64,000 nt of DNA from Pararge aegeria (Eukaryota > Arthropoda > Insecta > Lepidoptera > Nymphalidae), in the NCBI RefSeq assembly GCF_905163445.1, contig NC_053201.1, positions 5,962,001 to 6,026,000 on the forward strand. The letters run 5' to 3'. Each line of letters begins with the position of its first letter. Positions within the stretch are counted from its first letter, which is position 1. The notes beneath the pieces were generated by a model that saw only the letters and a list, made by a program, of their open reading frames with translations, ran no database searches and had not been told where the DNA came from. This document shows, piece by piece, positions 22,358 through 33,244 of the stretch. A program made the position numbers and the translations under genes.

Positions 22358-22564
22358 ATTCAGTGCTAAATACTTTGTAAGGTCTACGTAATTTTGTTTG
22401 ATCAGTTATGTGGTTACAAGGGCGTGAAATTTGACTCGTTAGAAGTGTGAACTGAAAACGTGTGTTGCTGAATTTTAATAATATTTATTTGTTGGGAATA
22501 ATTTTAAACTGTAATAATACCTGTGGTGTAAATAAAATATTACTGGGACGTTTACTTTGAAAGG
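22358..22564 (+). other. Possible 5' untranslated first exon
   Basis: 'gaattcagtgctaaat' contains the arthropod initiator-like TCAGTG at about 22358. About 200 bases of non-repetitive sequence follow, ending in 'tttgaaagg|gtaagagt' with a strong 5' splice site (GT at 22565). No ATG-initiated long frame is present, which fits an untranslated leader. It lies downstream of a CpG-rich patch. Promoter and exon are inference; no transcript evidence is available here. Confidence 0.3.
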
Positions 22565-22792
22565 GTAAGAGTTTACTTTAAGGTCTACTAATTCTTAACA
22601 GATTTTTTTTATTATTGTTTAAAAAATATTTTGAATAAGCATTCAATATGTCACATTTAATACATAACTTGCCACTCGGATCTTTACTGAAGTTATTCAC
22701 TGATTGGAAAATGAAGAAGACTAAATTTTTTTTTTTACGCGACAACTGCTGGTAGAGTCTTTGTCTACCAACCGTAGCGTTAACTAGTATAT

Positions 22793-23600
22793 CTAAGTCA
22801 AATTCAAAGTCAAATATTTCTTACGTTCATTACATACAAAATATGTTCATAGTAGAGAGTAGTGATGGCGATATCTATATCCGTAAACGTAAAACTGTAA
22901 CTACGAGGGTTTCTAAACGCGACAAACTAAGACGGGTGTTCTTCACCATCTCACATGGTAATTTGAAAATATTCAGGAAACAACCTGGTTAGAGCCAATT
23001 CACACCCAAGCTTTTTTATCGTTTACGTAATCCTTTGTACTATTAAATACTTTTCTATAAGCTTTCGCTTAATACAAACTTTGAACTTTTTAAGAGACAT
23101 CTCCGAGGTTTTCAAACTTGTATTGGCTTATAGATGGTCATTATTTTAATATCTTTAAATTCATCTCTCTACAGAAGAAATAGGACCGTTATATATGGGA
23201 GAGTTATTCTCTCGGACCCATTTCTTCTGCAACACGAAAATAGTGCCAATATCAGTAGCATTACCCCATAGTAAAATTCCATATTACATAATGTTGTGAA
23301 ATTAACTAAATAGTCTAGCACATTCTATAGATAAGAAAGAAAGAAAAAAAAACGTTTTTATTATCACACTATATTTGTCATATTATGGCATATCTTCTTT
23401 ACTGTATAGGCAGCAGAACTAAGCCGATTCGATAAATTACTTACAATGAAGTTTTGCACCTAACGTTATTGCTAGATATAATATAGTCGTATCCATCAAC
23501 TTCAATTCCTCATCATTAAGTAGTATAGTAGTTTTCACATGTTTAACATTTGGTAATGTGAATTTTATACACTTAGTTTTTTCCATATTGTGGATCAGAA
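22793..23600 (-). pseudogene. Decayed LINE (same family as 51.4-53.6 kb)
   Basis: Starting from the 3' tail ('caaattcaaagtcaaatatt'), the minus strand shows the family 3' untranslated region, the C-terminal coding end ('cccaagcttttttatcgttt'), then reverse-transcriptase coding. 'aatagtgccaatatcagtag' equals the complement of 52960-52980, and 'cttcaattcctcatcattaa' that of about 52722-52745. Large parts in between are missing and a 100-bp foreign stretch lies near 23330-23440. Not functional. Confidence 0.85.
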
Positions 23601-23689
23601 CATGCCACCAGTCAAGACAGTTACTACAGTAAAAGTAAGGTCTAGAAGCTTTTATTATGCACAGAAAACTTAAAATATCATCATCATTG

Positions 23690-23830
23690 TATAAATGTTA
23701 ACAACATGAACCCATTGCTAGGCACAGGTTTAATATCCGCCACGCTTCTCCGATGAGGGGTGGTGAACTAAGCAATGCTCCAGACCTCGATCAATACTAC
23801 CAAGCCATGCAAAGAGAATTTACGGGGTTA
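23690..23830 (-). repeat. Repeat L fragment
   Basis: 'cccattgctaggcacaggtt' and 'cgccacgcttctccgatg' match the order of 'cccgctgggcacaggcctca' and 'taccacgctgctcgaatgcg' at 33655-33735. A dispersed non-coding repeat. Confidence 0.5.
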
Positions 23831-23875
23831 CGATATCTTACCAGTAACCCAACAATATTAAAGTAAAATAGTAAA

Positions 23876-24703
23876 CAAGTGTTTGATCTTTTTTCAAGCC
23901 GAAACGGATCTTTTTTTTTTAAATAGTTTAAGAGACATATAGTTGCATGTGTTTTTTTATTAGTGAAAACAAAAAAGGACTAAGTCGCTGAAAGTTAGCC
24001 GATAGGATGAGCGTCATTGTGAATATAAACGCCAGTAATCAAACATTTTTCAAGCAGCAACGGTTCAACGTCGCTTTTGCATAGACATTAGTTCAAGAGA
24101 CAGAGAGTTGCATCAGTTGATTTTTATTAGTGAAAACAAAACAACACGGATTTAGTCGCGAAAAGCTAGTATAAGTATTTAAGCTGCATTGTTTATCTGA
24201 ACGCCAGTGTTTGACCTTCTTTCAAGCAGCAACGGATGAGTGGATCAACGTGGCTTTTCCATAAACATAGTTTTAGAGACTGATAGTTGAATTAGTTGTT
24301 TGTTTTAGTGAAAACAAAACCAAAAAGGCTAAGTAGAAAAAAGCTAGCAAAAACACATTAAGATGAGCTGTATTGTGTATCTAACCGTCAGTGTTCGACC
24401 AATTTTCAAACAGAAACGGATCAACGTGGTTTTGCATAAACATAGTTTGTGAGACAATGAGTTGCATTAGTTAATTTTTGCAAACAAAACCACACAGGCT
24501 AAGTCGCGAAACGCCAGTATAAATGTATATAAACGTGTTCGACTTTTCAAGCAGCAACGGATCAACGTGGTTTTGTATAGATAGTTTAAGAGATAGAAAG
24601 TTTCATTGGTTGATATTTCAAGTGAAAACAAAAACAAGAAGACTAAGACCCGGGCAAAGCACGAGTACATTAAGATGGACTGTATTCTGTATCTACATAC
24701 AAA
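23876..24703. repeat. Five-unit diverged tandem array (~146-185 bp units)
   Basis: Unit starts lie near 23878, 24033, 24204, 24389 and 24535. Each unit carries the same ordered blocks: 'gtgtttgacc', 'ttcaagcagcaacggatcaa', 'cgtggcttttgcataaacat', 'agagacagagagttgcatta', 'gtgaaaacaaaacaa', 'ggctaagtcgcgaaaagcta' and 'cattaagatgagctgtattg'. Unit 4 is shortened near its end. No open frame runs through and no transposon ends flank it. It is an old minisatellite or satellite block, possibly a tandem module inside a larger element. Confidence 0.85.
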
Positions 24704-25011
24704 AAAAGAAAGGGCTATGAATTTAGCAGCCCTGCTTATACAATGTAACTGCTGCTATCCGAGAATACTATGAATGATAAAGACGGTTGGATGCCTATGT
24801 AAATGTCGCTTTAAACAGTACCTATCTAGAGGCTTACTCGCTAGCTTTCCGTAGATGCCACATTCCGAAACCGTGGTAGCATTTCGACGATTCGAAATGT
24901 CTTGTAAAACTTCGCAAGGAAACATTGATACCTGTAAACTTTCGCATTTATAAAATTACTAGCTTTTACTGGGGACGTACTGTTGTTTTCTTAAAAAAAC
25001 ACGAAACGTGA
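24704..25011. other. Nothing recognised
   Basis: Unassigned sequence between the tandem array and a SINE fragment. Confidence 0.35.
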
Positions 25012-25115
25012 AGCGATGCTAGCCCAGTGGGTGCTCGACTTTACTTTCGGGCGGCTTTAGTTCGAATCCCAGCACCTTTAACTTTTCTTAGTTATGTGCG
25101 TTTTAAGTAATTACG
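25012..25115 (+). repeat. SINE-B head fragment
   Basis: 'gaagcgatgctagcccagtg' (A box), 'tagttcgaatcccagcacct' (B box) and 'tagttatgtgcgttttaa' are the 5' part of SINE-B; the body is missing. Confidence 0.75.
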
Positions 25116-25239
25116 ATAAATCGAGAAGCTAGAATAGATCTGAGGCTAACATCATAATCACCGTGGCTAGTTATGTTCCTACTATTATTTTACGTGGTAT
25201 ACTGAGTTAGTAAGCTGTCATCATTTTAGTTGAAACATA

Positions 25240-25283
25240 CACACATATATCCATCCTCACTTTCGCATTAGTAGTATGGTACG
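25240..25283 (-). mobile_element. Helitron 5' end fragment
   Basis: 'tcctcactttcgcattagta' followed by 'gtatgg' is the reverse complement of the short-Helitron head. Only the terminus is recognisable. Confidence 0.35.
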
Positions 25284-26165
25284 CATGCATTCGATCGTTG
25301 TCCCATATGCCTTGCGACTTGCTGTTATTTGTGAAGAGTTATATCCTTTATCTTCGACAATATTAATCAGATCTTTATTAGAATTAGACACTAAATGCTT
25401 TATAGCACTTTAAAATAAAAAATAAATATTTTTAACGGAGCTATGAAGAAACATTAATAAAATTTCCATTTCCCGGTCAAAATTTCAAAAAATATTAAAT
25501 GTACAGAAATCGTCCAGTTACAGTTTAATGATAAGGATATAGATAATAATAAAATCATTTATTCACACGATTATTAAAGAGTGACAAGAAATTATAGCTT
25601 AATACTATGTTTGGTTGAATCACTGATACCCAAACTGAGTAAAAACTTGTACTATAGATATCAGTGCTCTCCCCTGTATAACGGTTGTTTGTCGAATAAT
25701 TGGGCATTTGCACGGTTTTATCTTATACAACTCCCAACTAGTTTTAAAATCCGGGAACGGAAGTAAAAACCATGATGGTGCAGTTCAGTTATTTAATTAT
25801 TCCGAAATCTTTATGGGTTATTGCAGCTGAAAATGTTTACAACAAAGAAATATAAACCAAATAACTACTCCAACATTACCTACGTATCAGTTACCTAATG
25901 TAATAAGACCGTGATTTATCATTTGTGATTTACTATAGGTACTTTTTTTGCACTGAACATTATATTTTAATAGGTCAAGATGACTCATCAATTGATCTGT
26001 AGTTTCTTGCTGATGTTCTTTTGGATTATCCCGAATTAATATCGGCTATTGACGTAGGTATAACAGTTCTTTCAAAACAATTCAGAAAACCAGTGATTCA
26101 TTTAAACCAAAAATTACCTATATGACGCTATCTGACAAGGAAAAACATCATCACCTTTATGTTTT
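25284..26165. other. No gene recognised
   Basis: Short frames on both strands (for instance 25581-25766, +) show mixed-composition peptides but no family. Degraded LINE coding sequence is possible. Confidence 0.3.
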
Positions 26166-26171
26166 CCTCAT

Positions 26172-26405
26172 CATCATCATAATTTCAACCAATTGCTGTC
26201 CACTGTGGACCTAGGTCTTTTGTAGGGAGTTCCACAATACACGGTCTTGGGCCGCTTGCCGCGGCTCCCAGCGACTCGCCTGATGTCATCTGTCCACCTC
26301 ATTGGGGGCCGACCTACGCTGCGTTTACCGGTGCGGGATCGCCATTCCAGCACCTTAAGACCCCAACGTCCATCGGTTCTCCGAGCTATGATTTCCTACT
26401 GCTGG
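26172..26405 (-). pseudogene. RTE-type LINE 3' fragment
   Basis: The minus strand carries the RTE C-terminal coding and 3' end: 'tccactgtggacctaggtct', 'cctcattgggggccgaccta', 'cgctgcgtttaccggtgcgg', 'cttaagaccccaacgtccat'. It parallels 12389-12640 read in the other direction. The coding is broken. Confidence 0.75.
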
Positions 26406-27620
26406 CTAAAAAATTTTACTAACTATGGGCCTCATGCCTCGTAGACAGTTCACCTACGGATCACGAGTAACTAGGTTCGATGCCCCAGTCTTGCCAAACA
26501 TTTTTGTTAAGTTTCTTCAAAATAACTCAGTACCCGCTATTAATTAAGTTTGTATTGGCGATATTCCAATTTACTTCCATGCTTTGGAGAGTTTTTTAAA
26601 ACAAAGGTTTATTTTTATTAAAATGTGACTAAGTCGCAATGCACCGCATACTACCTGATGATAATAAAGCTGATTAGTTTGTTTTCTTTGTTTGTTTTAC
26701 TGATCTAATCTCTAAAACCAACTTTTAAAAATATTTTTTAATTTAAAAATTTAAATTTTTTTAAAAGGTTATAGGCTATTTCAAATTGCGCTATAACGTT
26801 TATGAGCCCAGAAAAACGCAGGCGGGCGCTGTAGGTTGGGGTATATTGTGAAGAAAAACGGACAACGTGTGTATTTTGGAAAAAATACTTAACACTTATT
26901 AGTAGTTACATGCGGACAAAGTCGTGAGCAACCACTAGAATATTACATATATGCATTGTTTAGCTTTAGTAATGTTCTACTTTTTCCGTTTATTTATTAT
27001 CTGCATATTTACACCTAGCAGAAATAAAGTAACATTAACAAATTGTTAGATATATAAATCAGGTTTTGAAAAATGATAAGATGTTCATGTTTCTTAAAGC
27101 TGTAGTTCCAAACTAATGCTATTAAGGAGCAATAAGGAGAGAAAAGTCTGTAGCAATTAGCATGGGACTAGACAAATATACTATGACAAAATAATGAATC
27201 AGCTGGAGTTTTATTTACATGATTTCACACATTTTTTGCAATTATAACTGATTACAAGCGACGATCTAAGTTGAAGTTAATATAGCAGTTTTAAAACCCT
27301 AACATCAAGGCACAAAGCCAATTTGACGACTCCTTAACACCCGACTCGTACTGATCATTTTATAATTATTTAAAATACCTTACTTTGCTATTGGTATTGA
27401 ATTCACGTTACATGCATTGAATGGTCATTTGGTTGTCTAATGAGGAATTCTTTCCTTTATTTAATAAGAGTTTAGAGCATATTTAGTTCTATATTGCGAT
27501 GGGAGAAAAAGCCAATGTGGCCTATGTCAAAGTTCGTCCAATCACAAGCCTTGCTAAAACGTGCGCGTCTTTGATGAGTCACATACAAGACGCAAACTTG
27601 AACGCCTCGTTTGACGCCCC
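26406..27620. other. AT-rich DNA, no gene recognised
   Basis: No repeat end, splice-flanked frame or RNA gene was identified. Confidence 0.35.
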
Positions 27621-27639
27621 GGTTTGGCTATGCGTTCAA

Positions 27640-27775
27640 TAAACAATAGCCCACATCTAACAGCTGGACTAAAGGCCTCTCTCAACGGTAGGATTTGCCC
27701 ATAATCACTTCGCTGGGCAGTAGGGTTGGTCTTCGCAGTAGATAGCACAAAGGACTCTTCTACCAGATCTCCAGA
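27640..27775 (-). repeat. Repeat J
   Basis: 'agctggactaaaggcctctc', 'ggatttgcccataatcactt' and 'gtagatagcacaaaggactc' match the copies at 6740 and 18350. Confidence 0.6.
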
Positions 27776-27810
27776 GAGGGTTCTGACAACTGTGTTCTGA
27801 ACTGCCCTTT

Positions 27811-28010
27811 GTTATTATAAATGCGAAAGTGTGGATGTTTTTTTACTCAATCACGCAAAAACAACTGAACGGATTGGGATGAAATTTGGCATACATGTAG
27901 CCTTTGACAAGGCAAAGAACATAGGCTACCTTTTATCCCGGGAAATAAGAGAGTTACCGCGGGAATAAAAAGCCTTAATCCAAGCGAACGAAGTCGCGGG
28001 TATCAGCTAG
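27811..28010 (+). mobile_element. Short Helitron, 5' end truncated
   Basis: 'attataaatgcgaaagtgtg', 'aactgaacggattgggatga', 'taccttttatcccggg' and the end 'gaagtcgcgggtatcagCTAG' (28007-28010) followed by T. The initial TC and first bases are missing or changed. Non-coding. Confidence 0.85.
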
Positions 28011-28990
28011 TAATTTTTAAACAAATATTTCTAATGCTTTCTTGGAAGACATTAGAAAGCTATTAAAATATTATAAGCTTGTCTTTTGAAGTGTTGCTAC
28101 GGCGTAAGCGTTGATCTTTGTTAACAAATGTCCGATATCACTTAACGGTATCTTGATATCGCTGGCGAAAACACAAATAAAGGCTTAGCTCGATTCGCTT
28201 TTGAATACAAAATGGTTGTTTGAATGAAGTTTTACTATGAAGTGAAGATATTTAAATTATAAATTATTGGTAAGAGAGGACCAAGTGATTTTTTTTTTTT
28301 TAACGAACGAAGAGTTGGATTGTCCACTCATTATTGATTTTTTCGTTTTGATTGATTAGTATTACACTTAAAAAATATTACTTACTATTAATAAATAGGA
28401 TATTTGTAAAATAAATGTAGACCAGTCGCTTTAAACAGGTCTTTTTGTAAACATGATTCTGAGCGTCAATATAATTTTACCCCCAAAATTAATAAAATCT
28501 GTACGAACAAAGCCATATCGTCGCTGGCTCGTGGAACATAACGCGCTATTTGAAAAATATTTTGCGATGAAAATGTTACCAATAGCGTAGAACAACTAAT
28601 AATACTTGCCAAAAGCACCCTATAGCCGCTCTATTTTGAGTAAATCTCCTTGAATTTAAAGCTATTAATATTATTTATTACAAATTCATGTATTAGAACT
28701 GTATTATTGATTTATATGGGACAAATTGTGTCTTTAATACGTTCCAGATAAAATCTTTTTTGTTGGCTAATATTTTAATAGGATTTAAGGTGAGGTGTGG
28801 CTTGACCATATTAGTTTAGCTCGTTAAACAACATTAACTAAATTCAGTGATAGATTATTATCAAATGGCAGTGTTAGAGTCATTGCAGTAGGGACAGCTT
28901 GCATTGAATTTCAGTTATAACAGAATGTTAAAATTAATGCATAGTTAAGTAGTAGCGTTGGTAAGCGATATTAAACAATAATTTATAGAT
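28011..28990. other. AT-rich DNA, no gene recognised
   Basis: No recognisable element or exon. Confidence 0.35.
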
Positions 28991-28998
28991 AAACAATT

Positions 28999-29128
28999 TT
29001 TATACTACGACAACGCACACATCGCCATCTAGCCCCAAAGTAAGCGTAGCTTGTGTTATGGGTACTGAGATGACTGATGGATATTTTTATGAATAATATA
29101 CATAAATACTTATAATTTACATATAAAT
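28999..29128 (-). repeat. SINE-A 3' part, cut by an inverted-repeat element
   Basis: Antisense 'tatactacgacaacgcacac', 'agtaagcgtagcttgtgtta' and 'tgaataatatacataaatac'. It ends at 29128 where the left arm of the next element starts; the SINE head was not found on the other side. Confidence 0.85.
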
Positions 29129-29542
29129 GTCTGAATTAGGTTAATGTATGTTTTTAACTCTGTGGATTTCCAATATTATTGTCAACTTTTAAAAACTTGT
29201 TAGTAGTTCTTTACGGAGTTATACTTTCGACTAACGCTTTGCAATGACTTGTTAATATCTTGACCTACGATATGTGTCGTTAATCTCAACTGTCACAAAG
29301 TCCTGGTTGCGATTTACAGGTAAGCCAAAAAAAATTTAGTTGTTAATTATTACTGTAAATAAATTGTAGAGTATCAAAAATTATGAAGACGCCTAGCAGG
29401 TAATATTTCAACCTTTTCGGAGCAATGAGTTTGATATCTGCACGCACCTCTAAATCATCATCATCATGAAGTAGTAACACGTTTTTAAAAGTTGACGATA
29501 GTATTGGAAATCCACAGAGTTAAAAACATACCTAATTCAGAC
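29129..29542. mobile_element. Non-autonomous DNA transposon with ~62-80 bp inverted arms
   Basis: Left arm 29129-29196 and right arm 29481-29542 are inverted copies ('gtctgaattagg', 'aactctgtggatttccaata', 'gtcaacttttaaaaac'), differing by a few substitutions and a 6-base insertion. Similarity may extend inward to about 29210 and 29467. The interior of about 280 bp is non-coding and includes 'gatttacag|gtaagcc'. Target duplication not clear. Confidence 0.8.
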
Positions 29543-29549
29543 AATATTG

Positions 29550-29765
29550 CATGCAGTGAATTGTGTCCGAAAACAGTAAAAACGCCCCGCAAACGTCTCA
29601 CTTCACACAAGCAGAATGTTGCTAGCTCACGAACTTTCCAATTTTGCCCATTTTATGGTAAACGTTCAGAACATTAGACGTGGAGTGGTTTTTGATGCTT
29701 CAATATTAATCGTGTACACGGTTTCTGTATGTTCGTAATTCTGTGGAGAAATTTTTGCTTAGAAC
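29550..29765 (-). repeat. Repeat E
   Basis: 'gcagtgaattgtgtccgaaa', 'aaaacgccccgc', 'gttgctagctcacgaacttt' and 'cccattttatggtaaacgtt' are the reverse complement of the sequence at 55670-55800. The outer block 'tctgtatgttcgtaattctg' (29724) is shared in direct orientation with 55817, which hints at terminal inverted structure. Confidence 0.6.
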
Positions 29766-30076
29766 GACCTAAGTCCATAAAATTCTGTACTATGGCTAAG
29801 TTAAGCATTGGCTTATTATTTGGTTGACATTTAACGAAAGTAGATGCCTAATTACTAAAGATAAAACCTATGTGACGTTAGGCGCCGTCTTAAGTTACGA
29901 CACCGATTTGGCCGATCGTAAGGTTTCGGGATCGTAAGGTAACTCGTAAACAAACAATTGACAGATAAAAATATATATAAATGCGGTTTTTTAGTAACAA
30001 TACGAAAAATTTAAAATTTGATAATACAAACACAAATTATATGCCTATGAAAATTGATTGACGAAAGGTAAATGTA
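29766..30076. other. Nothing firm recognised
   Basis: Contains a small direct repeat, 'gatcgtaaggtttcggg' then 'atcgtaaggtaac', at about 29915-29945. Confidence 0.4.
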
Positions 30077-30077
30077 T

Positions 30078-30297
30078 TCAAAGTCAAAGTTAAATATTTC
30101 TTTATTCAAATAGGCACATAGATGGCACTTTTTATTCGTTTATTACATACAAAATGTGTACATAGCAGTGAGTAGCGATGGCGATAACTACAATCGTAAA
30201 CTTAAAACTAAAGCTACGAGGGTTCCAAACGCGCCTGGTCTAAGAAGAAGCCCACAACAAACTTAGCCGGAATTTAAAATAATTAAAAAGCAACCTG
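30078..30297 (-). mobile_element. LINE 3' end
   Basis: 'tcaaagtcaaagttaaatat', 'ataggcacatagatggcact', 'agctacgagggttccaaacg' and 'cccacaacaaacttagccgg' match the 3' untranslated region of the 51.4-53.6 kb LINE in reverse. Confidence 0.85.
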
Positions 30298-30754
30298 AAA
30301 GAAAAAATGAAAAACCAGAAAATTCCTAGGAAACCTTTTTGATTAGGCGTTACTTACTAAGGCAATGCCTTGTCCATCGTTACTGAAAACGGCCAAAGGA
30401 CTTACCTACCAAGTCTGTAACAAAATTTTAAATCGAACTCAAAAATACCACTCATGAGTTATCTGTCTGTTGGTTTTAAGTCTACCATTGGTAAGGAATA
30501 CTTGATTCGAAATTCGAACCTGTGACCCCAAGTTAACACTCCACAATTTTTGACCATTAGTCACGGCTCTCCATTCACATCAACAAGTTAACAGATTCAA
30601 TGATGATGTATCACTTTGACTTGAACTTTCATCACTATCAAAGCATCTTAGCGAACTTTGTCTACAGCTACTCAGTATGATTTAAGGTGGTGGCAGACGA
30701 TCGAACTTGTTCGCGGATTTTTTTTTTTGAAATCCTTTACCATCAGTAACTATG

Positions 30755-30850
30755 TTAGCGTCGTGTGTGAAGTCCACCAATCCGCACTGGGTCAGCATGG
30801 TGGACTACGGCCTAAATCCTTCTCAGTGTGGGAGAAGACCCGTCTATGAG
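30755..30850 (+). repeat. SINE-B 3' part
   Basis: 'gtgtgtgaagtccaccaatc', 'gcactgggtcagcatggtgg' and 'gggagaagacccgtc' match the SINE-B body and 3' end. Confidence 0.75.
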
Positions 30851-30865
30851 GAACTATGGTACACA

Positions 30866-31000
30866 TGAATGATAATTATATAAAAGCGAATGTGTCTCTC
30901 GGTTTGTTCGTTACCTATTCGGCTTAACCACTGTGCTGATCCTGACGAAATTTATTCCGGAAAAACAACCGGGACCTGTTCCCGCGGGATTGGAAACAAT
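30866..31000 (+). repeat. Helitron-like fragment
   Basis: 'ataattatataaaagcgaat', 'gcttaaccactgtgctgatc' and 'tgttcccgcgggat' resemble the interior of short Helitrons, but no TC or CTAG ends are present. Confidence 0.35.
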
Positions 31001-31477
31001 TTTGAGTTTCAATTCATATGCATGGCATAGTAGCTACACTGATCTTGACGAAATTTTGTAAAGGTATACCTTGTATCGGCCATTGTATACTTTCACTTTT
31101 ACCGAGTAGGAAAAGGATAGCGCCACTTAATTTAATCTGAGGATTTTGGATTGTTGATTTTTAATTTCACTTTCAAATTCAAATTTCAAAAAAAAAGCTC
31201 GATCGTTTACTGGAACTTTTATATTTTGTGCGCTGATAAGTCTCGTAATCAAAACCAGTCATAATCAGTGGGACTGGTGTCGCCCCCTGACCCCGGCTAT
31301 GAAACGCAATTAAATTTCTACGGTCCAAATAACTGGCACTTGTGTTCTTTAAACGCGCGATTAATCAAAAGTTAAACGCGTTTTAGAATTAGAAATTTGG
31401 AAACTTGACTACTTGTTTACAATCGATTAGGTTGATCATATTAATATATATATATATTTTAATTATTCCACTACAAG

Positions 31478-31700
31478 TAAGCCCTTAACTGCATTCTCAC
31501 CTGATGGTAAGATGATGTAGTCTAAGATGGTAGCGGGCTAACCTATAAGGGAAACCTCCGGTCATATTCAAATCATACCCCTAATCGGTTTCTACGCGCT
31601 TTATCGTTTAGCGAAGCGTCAGTAGGCTGGTAACTAGCCACGGCCGAAGCCTCCCATAAGACTTTGGGAATCTATAATTTCTGAATTTTCTCTGGACATT
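31478..31700 (-). repeat. SINE-C, head missing
   Basis: 'agcccttaactgcattctca', 'cctgatggtaagatgatgta', 'atcggtttctacgcgc' and 'actagccacggccgaagcct' match the SINE-C body in antisense. Confidence 0.75.
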
Positions 31701-31859
31701 CTTTCGCATTAAATACTAGAATGTATAATGGAAAATGCTCAAAGTATCACTCACAAGTTAAATATATTCAAAATGTATACGAAAGAAGTATTTCTGATTA
31801 AAATCTGCAACGCTGTTTACTGAGTAACATATTAAATATTAAGATGGCAACAGTGATTT

Positions 31860-32310
31860 CGAAAAAGAGAATAGCCGACGATGGTCCCCGCGTATCCCAG
31901 CAAATATTTAAATTTCAATTCGAACGCATATCAATGGGGAGCCATAAGCCACCGGGCGTTGTTTTTTTTTTCCAAAAAGCCTCACTGCCCGCACAGAGAC
32001 AATAAAGAAAAAGGGTACGGGGAAAGAGCGAAAAGGAAAAAAAGGAAATAAACAGAATCTAGATTCGAAACACTGGCTGATTCGAGGCTGGAAACAAAAG
32101 AACTTAGCTCCCGCTTGACCGAGATCTTGGCGTACGCGGCCACATCTCGTTTGGATGTTTTTTCTTGTTTTTTTTTTACTGCAACTTTGCATCCATGTGA
32201 TTTCTTTCCCTTGCGCATCACAATAAGACTGTCGATGCGACAGGAGCTATTTTTGGAAATAATTGAACACAGCTTACTTTTGCGCGTAAGTCTATTGATG
32301 GTATCCTAAC
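31860..32310. other. Unassigned GC-richer region with overlapping frames
   Basis: Open frames of 79 and 94 codons (minus) and 64 codons (+) overlap here. The minus frame at 31982-32221 starts MMRKGKKSHG and is rich in Lys and Ser. No domain, splice site or repeat match was recognised. Composition differs from the AT-rich flanks, so this is possibly an old transposon or exon remnant. Confidence 0.3.
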
Positions 32311-32402
32311 ATTCGAATAGTTTAATGTAAAAGTTAGTTTGCTACTTAAGTGGCTTAGTTATTGTTCTGTGGGATTACAGCAATCAATATTTAACTGTTA
32401 TT

Positions 32403-32487
32403 TGTAGTAGAAGAGTTTTTTGTGACAGTGTTCGTCCAGGAAAGTACGGCCGCCATGCTTAGTTCTGCCGCTAATCAGCATTGTTTA
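32403..32487 (+). repeat. Repeat K
   Basis: 'gtagtagaagagttttttgt', 'gtccaggaaagtacggccgc' and 'ctgccgctaatcagcattg' match 38995 and 54231. It is cut at 32488 by the head of a SINE-A. Confidence 0.65.
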
Positions 32488-32700
32488 GACGGTCGATTGG
32501 CGCTGTGGGCAGCGACCCTGCTTTCTGAACCAAGGCCACATTCCCACAAGTGGAAAATGTTTCTGTAACGACCATGAATGTTTTTCAGTATCTGGGTGTT
32601 TATCTGTATTTTATAACTATTTATGTATATTATTCATAAAAGTATTCATCAGTCATCTTAGTACCTATAACTACTAATAAGCTAACTTTGGGGCGTCGGT
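32488..32700 (+). repeat. SINE-A
   Basis: Head 'gtcgattggcgctgtgggca' with a damaged B box near 'cacattcccacaagtgg', then 'tgtttttcagtatctgggtg' and a disrupted end near 'agctaactttggggcg'. The tail is missing. Confidence 0.8.
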
Positions 32701-32799
32701 TTTGTGAAAATTGACTCTCATCATTTTACCCTAACGCGCCAAAAGAAGTTAAACTTCAAAAGATCTACCTCCAAAAATGCTAACGGTCGATATACCAAT

Positions 32800-33060
32800 A
32801 TTGACCCCGCATTTTTACACATTAGCACTCTTGTCGCGAAGGACAGCGGGGTGCGTTCATTAGCGGCCACTTAGCAGCGAGGGTTGCAGGTGGTCTTTGT
32901 TTAACAAGGCCTGGGTGCTTTGTTGGAAGGATGCGTTAATGGGCACTTAGCCCCATAACTGTAGTGGTAAGGATATTATGTGTCTTAAGACCGAGTTGCA
33001 ACAGGGTGCCAAGTGTTCCTTTCAACCTACATTAACATATTCGATCGCGTGAGAGTTAAT
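32800..33060. other. Unassigned GC-richer stretch
   Basis: Mixed composition ('ttagcggccacttagcagcg', 'ggtggtctttgtttaacaag'). No match to the families seen elsewhere in the window. Confidence 0.3.
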
Positions 33061-33162
33061 TACGATTTATATGGTAACGAAAGAGTGGAATGCTCTACTG
33101 GTTACGATTTTGGGAAACAGTAGTGTCACTAGTGAATCTCTTAAGATACCATATAAATCGTA
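33061..33162. repeat. Inverted repeat, 16-bp perfect arms
   Basis: TACGATTTATATGGTA at 33061-33076 and its exact reverse complement at 33147-33162, with 70 bases between. Could be ends of a very small transposon or a cruciform-forming site. Confidence 0.75.
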
Positions 33163-33244
33163 GTGAGTAGCGACTGAAACAAGACGACGTTTATGACGAC
33201 TTCCCTGGCAGTCGTAAGCGCTATGGTTTCATAAGTGAATGTCA

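Noticed and set aside
23876..24703. CRISPR-like array
   Set aside because: Units are long and related throughout, with no constant repeat alternating with unique spacers, and the DNA is clearly eukaryotic.
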